Source of the DNA: JAPUDQ01 sp964462335
Lineage (GTDB): Bacteria > Patescibacteriota > Saccharimonadia > Saccharimonadales > Saccharimonadaceae
Direction of reading: 5' to 3'
Length of the DNA stretch: 10,826 nucleotides
Assembly (NCBI GenBank): GCA_964462335.1
Contig: CAYWYG010000026.1
Span: 1-10,826 of the forward strand
Made by a program: the position numbers and the translations under genes. Below are positions 5,636 to 10,826 of the stretch, piece after piece. Numbering within the stretch: position 1 is the stretch's first letter; the number at the start of each line of letters is the position of its first letter. A model generated the notes under the pieces. It saw nothing but the letters and a program-made list of their open reading frames with translations. It was not told where the DNA came from and did not search any database.

Positions 5636-8600
5636 TCATGCTCGCTCCTCCTCTGCTTCGGCGACGACGTCATCGAACTCCTCCGCGGTTTCGATACTCA
5701 TGCCCTCCTCAAGCTCGATATCACCGAACTCATCGGCTTCATCGCCGACCGTTTCCGCCTCATTGGTGGTATCGTCATCTGTCGGGACAATCCCGCTCCC
5801 CGAACCATCGTTATCGCCCACCAGTACGTTTTCGGCATCGACTACCGCTTCGTCCTCAACGAGGTCGACACGAAGACCGAGACCCTGTAGCTCTTTCACG
5901 AGGACGTTGAAGCTCTCGGGAATCTTTGGCCCCATGATCGGTTCGTTTTTGATGATACTCTCGTAGGCTTTCGCACGACCATAGACATCGTCAGACTTGA
6001 TCGTCAGCATCTCTTGAAGCGTGGTGGCAGCACCATACGCCTCGAGCGCCCACACCTCCATCTCACCGAAGCGCTGACCACCGTTTTGCGCCTTACCACC
6101 AAGCGGCTGTTGGGTCACCATCGTGTATGGCCCGATTGAGCGCGCATGGATCTTGTCGGCAATCATGTGGTGCAGCTTGATCATATACATCACACCGACC
6201 GTTGTCTTCTCGTGGAATGCATCGCCAGTGCGACCATCAAATAGCTGTACTTTTCCATCGCGTGGTAGCCCAGCTTTGACGAGTTCTTCCTCAATTGTTC
6301 GGTTTGGCACACCATTGAATGGTGGCGTTGAGACACGGTAGCCAAGTGCGCGCGCCGCCATACCGAGATGAGTCTCAAACAACTGACCGAGGTTCATACG
6401 GCTTGGCACGCCAAGTGGGTTCAAGATGACATCGACAGGCGTCCCGTCTTCCATAAACGGCATGTCTTCAACGGGAAGAATACGTGCGACAACACCTTTG
6501 TTACCGTGACGACCAGCCAGCTTGTCGCCGACGGCAATCTTGCGAAGCTGCGCGACATAGATCTGAATCTGCATCAAGACACCAGCTTTGAGCTCATGAC
6601 CATTTTCACGGGTAAATATCTTGACGCCGACAACTTTGCCGTGTTTGCCATTGCTCATACGCTGAGAAGTGTCTCGGACATCCTTAGCTTTTTCACCGAA
6701 GATCGCACGAAGCAGACGCTCTTCTGAGCTCAGCTCTTGCTCACCTTTTGGCGTAATCTTGCCGACCAGCACGTCACCAGCATGTACCTCAGCACCGACA
6801 CGGACGATACCGTCCTCATCGAGATGACGGAGACTTTCTTCACTCACATTTGGAATATCACGGGTCACGATCTCAGGGCTAAGCTTTGTCTCGCGCACCT
6901 CAACCATGAAATCTTGGATATTGATGCTTGTGAGATCATCATCTTGTACGATGCGGTTACTCAAGATGATCGAGTCATCCATGTTGTAACCGTTCCAAGG
7001 CATAAATGCAACGACCAGATCACGACCTAGTGCCAATTCCTCATCGGCGATACTCGCACCTTCGATCAGGACATCGCCCTTTTTCACCTTGTCACCGCGA
7101 TTGACCATGACACGCTGGTTGATCGAACGATCGTCATTGCTTTGTTCAAAGTGGACAGGCTTGTAGACACGAACATCCTTTGCGCCATAGGCAACATGGA
7201 TTTCGTCAGCATCAGCGCGAACGACCTCGCCAGCACCGTCGGCGACAATCAGCTGGCTTGTATTGCGAGCAATATCAGCTTCGATACCAGTGCCAACGGT
7301 CGGTGCCTGTGTCCTAATTAGCGGCACTGCCTGACGTTGCATGTTCGAGCCTGTCAAGCTACGGTCGATACGGTTTTTCTCGATAAATGGCACAAGTGAG
7401 GCGGTTGCTCCGATGATCTGTTTACGTGCCGCATCCATGTAGGTGACCTCACTGACATCGACTTCACTTGGTGCAAGATGATCACGAGCGCTGACACGCT
7501 GACTCTTGATCTTGCCGTCAGCACCCAGATCGGTACTCGCTTCAGCAATGATCTCTTTTGATTCGGCTGATGCATCGAGATACACGACCTCGTCAGTGAC
7601 CTTTCCTTTTACGACTTTTCTGTATGGCGCTTCGATGAAGCCATATTCGTTGATACGCGCATAGCTTGCGAGGTTGAGCACGAGACCGATATTCGCGCCT
7701 TCTGGCGTCTCGACAGTACAGAGGCGACCGTAGTGCGTCTGGTGTGCATCACGGACTTCGAGTCCAGCACGCTCGCGGGAAAGACCGCCGGGGCCCATCG
7801 AGCTCAGACGACGTTTGTGTGAAAGTTCACTCATCGGGTTTGTCTGATCCATAAACTGCGAGAGTTGCGAGCTCGCAAAAAATTCACGGACGGCTGCCAC
7901 GACAGGGCGAGCGTTGATAAGCTGAGCTGGGGTGACATTTTCGATATCGCTGACACTCATGCGATCTTTGGCGTTGCGATCCATGCGGAGCATACCGATA
8001 CGGAACTGGCGCGCGACAAGTTCACCGACCAGTTTGACACGGCGGTTATGGAGCGCGTCGATATCATCAGCTGGCTCCTGTGTGTTGTTGAGGCGAACGA
8101 TCTCTTTGATGATAGCGATGAGATCCTCGAGGCGCATGACGCGATTCTCGGCAGTATTGGCCACATCGAGACCGAGTCGTTGGTTGATCTTATAACGGCC
8201 GACTCGTGAGAAGTCAAAGCGCTTGAAATCAAAGAACATGCGCTCGATCATGCCGCGCGCGTTGTCAACCGTTGCGAGGTCGCCTGGACGTAGTTTGCGA
8301 TAGACTTCGATAAGCGCTTCGTTTGTGCCTTTGCTTGGGTCTTTTTCGATTGTAGCGTCGATGTATTTGATATCACCAGTATCCACGTCTTTGAAAAGCT
8401 CCTTGAGTGTCGAATTTGTCGTATACCCAAGTGCACGCAGCAGAGTCGTCACGGCGAGCTTGCGACGTCGATCGATCTTGACATACATCGCGCCGTTGGT
8501 CGCGGTCTCAAACTCAAGCCATGCACCACGGCCAGGGATGAGCTTGGCGCCGTAGTAGTTTCTACCGCCATGATTTTCTGCGGTGAAAAATATACCCGCA

Positions 8601-9022
8601 CTACGGATCAGCTGGCTGACGACGACGCGCTCGGCGCCATTGATGACAAATGTCCCGCGATCAGTCATCCACGGGTAGTCACCGAGATAGATCTCGGATT
8701 CTTTGACCTCACCGGTCACTTTGTTTGTCAATTCGACCGTCGCCTTAAGTGGCGCTTCAAAACTGATATTGTCATAGCGAGCTTCAGCTTCACTAATCTT
8801 TGGTTCTTCAAAGTGATAGTCCTTAAAGCGCAATTCAAGTTTTTGATCGGTATAGTCGCTGATCGGGTTGATCTCAGCGAATATCTCTCCTAAACCCGTT
8901 TCGACAAACTCTTTCCAAGAGTCGATCTGATGGGTGATAAGATTTGGCAGCGGCAATACCTGATCATCTTGTGTGAACAAGACTCGTGGGGCATGCGCTG
9001 ACTTAGTCGTAGCTTTGGCCAT
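5636..9022 (-). CDS. rpoB: DNA-directed RNA polymerase subunit beta
   Basis: RpoB forms the other half of the RNA polymerase active cleft with RpoC. Counting from the upstream ATG at 9034, the rifampicin region is at residues ~387-415 (SSQLSQFMDQTNPMSELSHKRR); the residues equivalent to E. coli D516, H526 and S531 are unchanged (D396, H406, S411), so a rifampicin-sensitive form is predicted. PWNGYNMDDSI and KLAGRHGNKGVVA of the catalytic half are present. After the usual end (LQGLGLRVDLVE) there is an extra acidic tail of ~60 residues. The ATG at 9022 is preferred: the ATG at 9034 touches the GAGGAG (9035..9040) with no spacing, while 9022 lies 12 nt from it. The stop is TGA. The promoter is at 9192..9220, with a ~150-nt structured leader. 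Confidence 0.98.
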   Translation of the reverse strand: MAKATTKSAHAPRVLFTQDDQVLPLPNLITHQIDSWKEFVETGLGEIFAEINPISDYTDQKLELRFKDYHFEEPKISEAEARYDNISFEAPLKATVELTNKVTGEVKESEIYLGDYPWMTDRGTFVINGAERVVVSQLIRSAGIFFTAENHGGRNYYGAKLIPGRGAWLEFETATNGAMYVKIDRRRKLAVTTLLRALGYTTNSTLKELFKDVDTGDIKYIDATIEKDPSKGTNEALIEVYRKLRPGDLATVDNARGMIERMFFDFKRFDFSRVGRYKINQRLGLDVANTAENRVMRLEDLIAIIKEIVRLNNTQEPADDIDALHNRRVKLVGELVARQFRIGMLRMDRNAKDRMSVSDIENVTPAQLINARPVVAAVREFFASSQLSQFMDQTNPMSELSHKRRLSSMGPGGLSRERAGLEVRDAHQTHYGRLCTVETPEGANIGLVLNLASYARINEYGFIEAPYRKVVKGKVTDEVVYLDASAESKEIIAEASTDLGADGKIKSQRVSARDHLAPSEVDVSEVTYMDAARKQIIGATASLVPFIEKNRIDRSLTGSNMQRQAVPLIRTQAPTVGTGIEADIARNTSQLIVADGAGEVVRADADEIHVAYGAKDVRVYKPVHFEQSNDDRSINQRVMVNRGDKVKKGDVLIEGASIADEELALGRDLVVAFMPWNGYNMDDSIILSNRIVQDDDLTSINIQDFMVEVRETKLSPEIVTRDIPNVSEESLRHLDEDGIVRVGAEVHAGDVLVGKITPKGEQELSSEERLLRAIFGEKAKDVRDTSQRMSNGKHGKVVGVKIFTRENGHELKAGVLMQIQIYVAQLRKIAVGDKLAGRHGNKGVVARILPVEDMPFMEDGTPVDVILNPLGVPSRMNLGQLFETHLGMAARALGYRVSTPPFNGVPNRTIEEELVKAGLPRDGKVQLFDGRTGDAFHEKTTVGVMYMIKLHHMIADKIHARSIGPYTMVTQQPLGGKAQNGGQRFGEMEVWALEAYGAATTLQEMLTIKSDDVYGRAKAYESIIKNEPIMGPKIPESFNVLVKELQGLGLRVDLVEDEAVVDAENVLVGDNDGSGSGIVPTDDDTTNEAETVGDEADEFGDIELEEGMSIETAEEFDDVVAEAEEERA

Positions 9023-9069
9023 AAAGCGTGACATCTCCTCGCAGTTAGTTATATAGGTTGGTTGAATCT

Positions 9070-9089
9070 GGAATAGCTCGCTCTATTCC
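9070..9089 (-). other. Hairpin in the rpoB leader
   Basis: Perfect 7-bp stem GGAATAG/CTATTCC with a 6-nt loop, about 35 nt upstream of the rpoB Shine-Dalgarno and 38 nt after the terminator-like hairpin. It has no T-run and may be an mRNA-stability or regulatory stem. Confidence 0.5.
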
Positions 9090-9120
9090 TGCTGGCGTCG
9101 AGGTTTTCTCTATAGGACTG

Positions 9121-9154
9121 ACACGCAAAAACGCCCGCCATTCGGCGTGCGTGT
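9121..9154 (-). terminator. Terminator-like hairpin (possible attenuator) in the rpoB leader
   Basis: On the minus strand GCACGCC-GAAT-GGCGGGC (9133..9150, one A-G mismatch) is followed by GTTTTTG. It resembles an intrinsic terminator between the rpoB promoter and rpoB. An outer pair ACACGC/GCGTGT (9121..9126 with 9149..9154) competes for two bases of this stem and would trap the T-run inside a longer hairpin. It may attenuate rpoBC transcription. Confidence 0.5.
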
Positions 9155-9191
9155 ATAATAGCCCTATCTTATTCAACCTTCATTAGTATTG

Positions 9192-9220
9192 ATTATACGC
9201 ATGCGTCTGATGTAGGTCAA
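9192..9220 (-). promoter_or_regulatory. Promoter of rpoBC
   Basis: Read on the minus strand: -35 TTGACC (9215..9220), 17-bp spacer, perfect -10 TATAAT (9192..9197). The predicted start is near 9185, giving a leader of about 150-160 nt. rpoBC therefore appears to have its own promoter, with no rplJ/rplL genes just upstream. Confidence 0.85.
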
Positions 9221-9240
9221 TAGCTATTTTCATCGGGACA

Positions 9241-9290
9241 GCCTACTGACGTGTCACGGCTCGGTTTCATCGTGTATCACATCAGTAGGC
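9241..9290 (-). other. Inverted repeat between P2 and the rpoB promoter
   Basis: Perfect 9-bp arms GCCTACTGA (9241..9249) and TCAGTAGGC (9282..9290) flank 32 nt that contain further short pairing (GTG/CAC). It begins 23 nt beyond the P2 stop codon and ends 20 bp upstream of the rpoB -35. No T-run follows. It could end P2 transcription or bind a regulator of rpoB. Confidence 0.45.
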
Positions 9291-9313
9291 GCCTCTTTCA
9301 AACAGTCATCCGT

Positions 9314-9643
9314 CTATCGTTCAGCTCGTGAGATTGCTCCTGCCACCATCACGCGAAACACGAAGATGGTGAGCACGATGCCGAGTACGGTGAACGACGC
9401 AGAGATCACGATCAGTGATCGGCTATCTTCAGTCCAATGGATGAACAGTTCGGCGATCACGTACACTGCGCCCATCCCAACACTGACAGCTGTAAGCCAC
9501 CGATACAATGATCGGATCTCGTCCTTTCCTAGGATCAGACGGAACGAGTTGTGCTTCAGACGATGCCTCAGCAGCATCGTATAAAGCAGCCAGAAGCCGA
9601 AAATGCTCGCGAGCGGACAGATCGTATTGAATAGTTTTTCCAC
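9314..9643 (-). CDS. Small three-pass membrane protein P2, function unknown
   Basis: This 109-aa protein is not recognised. Hydrophobic helices are predicted at about 6-25, 49-70 and 77-100. A basic loop lies between the first two (RHRLKHNSFRLILGKDEIR), and a short acidic turn (HWTEDSRS) between the last two. By the positive-inside rule the basic loop and the C-terminus (SRAER) are probably cytoplasmic. The start is GTG, with AAAGGAG 7 nt upstream, and the stop is TAG. It has its own good promoter at 9679..9707 and lies between clpP and rpoB. Helices 2-3 vaguely resemble the two helices of P1. A holin-like or immunity-type role cannot be shown from sequence alone. Confidence 0.75.
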   Translation of the reverse strand: MEKLFNTICPLASIFGFWLLYTMLLRHRLKHNSFRLILGKDEIRSLYRWLTAVSVGMGAVYVIAELFIHWTEDSRSLIVISASFTVLGIVLTIFVFRVMVAGAISRAER

Positions 9644-9678
9644 GGTACGACTCCTTTTCGAGAGGGTGTCCTTACATA

Positions 9679-9707
9679 AATCTAAAACATATTCGTATCC
9701 TAGTCAA
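9679..9707 (-). promoter_or_regulatory. Promoter of P2
   Basis: Read on the minus strand: -35 TTGACT (9702..9707), 17-bp spacer, -10 TAGATT (9679..9684). The predicted start near 9672 gives a short leader containing AAAGGAG. It lies about 42 bp beyond the clpP stop, so P2 is probably a separate transcription unit. Confidence 0.7.
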
Positions 9708-9748
9708 TACTCATGTAGATCGATAGCGATGTTGTAGTGAAGCTCGAC

Positions 9749-10354
9749 CTAGGATTTTGGCGCAACAGTGATGACTCTGTCGGCGATACCATAGGCAACC
9801 GCCTCTTTGGCATTCATCCAGAAGTCTCGCTCCATATCAGCCTTTACCTTAGCAAGTTTCTGACCAGTGTTTTTGGCGGTAATCTCAGTGAGGAGTTCTT
9901 TGAGGCGGATTGCTTCGCGCAAGGAGATCTCTTGATCAGTTACTTTGCCTTGTGTGCCACTGCTTGGCTGATGGATCATGACGCGGGCGTGTGGCAGCAC
10001 GTAGCGTTTGCCCTTCGCGCCGCTACTAAGCAGAAACGCGCCCATACTAGCCTGCAAGCCAATCCCATAGGTCGCCACATCTGGCGCAATAAAATTCATC
10101 GTGTCGTAGATCGCCAGCCCGTCACTGATACTGCCACCCGGGCTGTTAATGTAGAGTGATATATCCTTTTTGGGGTCTTCATAGGCAAGATGCAGCAGTT
10201 GCGCGACGACAATGTTCGCCGTCGCTTCATTGACCTCATCACCCAGAAAGATAATGCGCTCCTTGAGAAGCTTGCTATAGATATCATACGCCCGCTCGCC
10301 ATCGTGTGATTTTTCAATAACTGTAGGCACTAAATAATTTTTTACCTTATTCAT
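9749..10354 (-). CDS. clpP: ATP-dependent Clp protease proteolytic subunit
   Basis: ClpP is the serine peptidase that forms the tetradecameric chamber loaded by ClpX or ClpC. The protein is 201 aa, normal for the family. The catalytic triad is complete: Ser103 in GLQASMGAFLL, His128 in MIHQPSSG, Asp177 in MERDFWM. YINSPGGS (68-75) forms the substrate-binding and oxyanion region. YLVPTVIEKS at the N-terminus matches the axial-loop/propeptide region. The ATG at 10354 has only a weak AGGA 2 nt upstream; a TATAAT ends 6 nt before the ATG, so transcription probably starts at or next to the ATG. A perfect CIRCE operator overlaps the promoter. The probable tig end lies upstream, but P3 separates the two. 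Confidence 0.97.
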   Translation of the reverse strand: MNKVKNYLVPTVIEKSHDGERAYDIYSKLLKERIIFLGDEVNEATANIVVAQLLHLAYEDPKKDISLYINSPGGSISDGLAIYDTMNFIAPDVATYGIGLQASMGAFLLSSGAKGKRYVLPHARVMIHQPSSGTQGKVTDQEISLREAIRLKELLTEITAKNTGQKLAKVKADMERDFWMNAKEAVAYGIADRVITVAPKS

Positions 10355-10360
10355 GTCCTA

Positions 10361-10388
10361 ATTATATCAAAAATTAGCACTCGTGCAA
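10361..10388 (-). promoter_or_regulatory. clpP promoter, apparently leaderless
   Basis: On the minus strand a perfect -10 TATAAT (10361..10366) ends exactly 6 nt before the clpP ATG, placing +1 at or beside the A of the ATG. A weak -35 (TTGCAC, 16-bp spacing) falls inside the CIRCE element. No standard Shine-Dalgarno at normal spacing is present, consistent with leaderless translation. Confidence 0.7.
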
Positions 10389-10400
10389 TACGAGTGCTAA
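10374..10400 (-). promoter_or_regulatory. CIRCE operator (HrcA binding site) of clpP
   Basis: TTAGCACTC, 9 nt, GAGTGCTAA: both arms and the spacing match the CIRCE consensus exactly. CIRCE is bound by the heat-shock repressor HrcA. Here it covers the -35/spacer region, where a bound repressor would block RNA polymerase. hrcA itself is not in the window. Confidence 0.95.
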
Positions 10401-10419
10401 TAGATACACTGATTGTTGT

Positions 10420-10737
10420 CCTCCATGCACGGGGATAGACAACGTTAGTCGGAGTAAAAGGTGGAGACTCGCACCCAGCGATGCCAAGCGGAAAGCCCCG
10501 GCCACCTCTTCTTGGAATCGATGAAGACGATGTAGCAGCCGATAGCGATGACGCTGATGACCGGGCCGCCGTAGCCAAGCACGTACACCCAGTCACCAGA
10601 CCAGCCCATGAGCACACTCACGTTGATGGTCAGGATGATCAGAGCGTTGCAGAGCATGAACAACAGCAGAGGTATTGGCATTTTCGAGAACAATCTGTAC
10701 AAGCCCATTGCGGACTCCTTTCTCCCGTGCATGGAGG
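10420..10737. repeat. 14-bp perfect inverted repeats flanking P3
   Basis: CCTCCATGCACGGG at 10420..10433 is the exact reverse complement of 10724..10737. The 318-bp interval contains only the P3 gene and its ribosome binding site. The left copy also lies within a local hairpin (GTTGTC 10415..10420 with GACAAC 10438..10443) that begins after the P3 stop and may end its transcript. The arms could be terminal repeats of a small mobile cassette or a long-range mRNA stem. Confidence 0.7.
10445..10708 (-). CDS. Small two-pass membrane protein P3, function unknown
   Basis: This 87-aa protein is not recognised. A short basic N-terminus (MGLYRLFSKMP) precedes hydrophobic helices at about 11-35 and 41-63, joined by a turn (MGWSGDW). 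A basic, Trp-rich tail follows (SKKRWPGLSAWHRWVRV). Both ends are probably cytoplasmic. The ATG at 10708 is preferred, with AAAGGAG 6 nt upstream. The in-frame ATG at 10732 (95 aa) lies inside the right inverted repeat and lacks a ribosome binding site. The stop is TAA. The gene separates the probable tig 3' end from clpP, which are commonly adjacent. 14-bp inverted repeats flank it. No clear homology to P1 or P2 is visible beyond size and hydrophobicity. Confidence 0.7.
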   Translation of the reverse strand: MGLYRLFSKMPIPLLLFMLCNALIILTINVSVLMGWSGDWVYVLGYGGPVISVIAIGCYIVFIDSKKRWPGLSAWHRWVRVSTFYSD

Positions 10738-10746
10738 TTATTGTAC

Positions 10747-10775
10747 AGTATGCAATACTTATGAATTTAATTCAA
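10747..10775 (-). promoter_or_regulatory. Possible promoter of P3
   Basis: On the minus strand TTGAAT (10770..10775), 17 bp, CATACT (10747..10752). An alternative -10, TACAAT (10740..10745), has no matching -35. The -35 lies inside the last codons of the upstream gene. The match is weak, and readthrough from upstream is equally possible. Confidence 0.35.
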
Positions 10776-10826
10776 CCAACCGGTTGATAGTCTTTTCCGT
10801 TATCACACGGTTTGCCAGATCACGGC
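10759..10826 (-). CDS. tig: C-terminal 21 codons of a gene, probably trigger factor (partial)
   Basis: An open frame enters from the right edge and ends in TAA (10759..10761), reading RDLANRVITEKTI then NRLVELNS. The charged, helical R-x-L...EK-x-x-x-x-L-V-E pattern resembles trigger factor C-termini. Trigger factor, a ribosome-bound prolyl isomerase and chaperone, is commonly encoded next to clpP. Only 21 residues are visible, so the name is mostly an inference from gene order. The frame lacks stops to the window edge. Confidence 0.45.
   Translation of the reverse strand, partial: RDLANRVITEKTINRLVELNS

Noticed and set aside
5636..5638. TGA recoded as glycine (as in Gracilibacteria/Absconditabacteria)
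   Set aside because: rpoB ends in TGA at a natural protein end and no conserved gene has an internal in-frame TGA, so the standard code fits.
9644..9748. Intrinsic terminator for clpP
   Set aside because: No GC-rich hairpin with a T-run was found after the clpP stop; only a weak 4-bp stem ATCG/CGAT is present.

Overview
The window carries conserved housekeeping genes, and every supported gene is on the minus strand. In transcription order (high to low coordinates) it reads: 3' end of a gene that is probably tig, small membrane protein P3, clpP, small membrane protein P2, rpoB, rpoC, small membrane protein P1, rpsL, and the first codons of rpsG. The organism looks like a member of Patescibacteria/CPR, most likely Candidatus Saccharibacteria. 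That rests on the style of RpoB, RpoC and S12 (including Pro in the S12 GGRV-x-DLPGVRYH loop) and on standard stop codons (rpoB ends in TGA), which argues against the UGA-recoding CPR lineages. The taxon is an inference. The 100-N run shows this is a draft, probably metagenomic, assembly.

Layout. 1-1022: start of rpsG, rpsL, and an rpsL leader with a good sigma70-type promoter, hairpins and heptad repeats. 1023-1432: P1 and the rpoC terminator. 1433-5499: rpoC, interrupted near its 3' end by an assembly gap whose flanks are an exact 55-bp duplicate; collapsing it restores an in-frame 1303-aa protein. 5500-5635: the rpoB-rpoC spacer, a diverged copy of the rpsL-rpsG spacer. 5636-9034: rpoB. 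9035-9313: rpoB leader with a -35/TATAAT promoter and a terminator-like hairpin. 9314-9748: P2 and its promoter. 9749-10400: clpP, with a perfect CIRCE operator over its promoter and a -10 box only 6 nt from the ATG. 10420-10737: P3 between 14-bp perfect inverted repeats. 10759-10826: the probable tig 3' end.

How the genes work together. RpoB and RpoC form the RNA polymerase catalytic core. S12 and S7 are 30S proteins of the str operon. Trigger factor and ClpP belong to protein folding and turnover, and ClpP appears to be under HrcA/CIRCE heat-shock control. Three unrecognised small membrane proteins sit at three successive junctions between these units.

Most notable points: RpoC has lost the zinc-binding cysteines of both zinc sites, and its F-loop is highly divergent. 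The spacers are built from 7-bp tandem repeats with inverted symmetry, one version of which was duplicated just ahead of both rpsG and rpoC. clpP looks leaderless, and P3 sits in a cassette-like inverted repeat.
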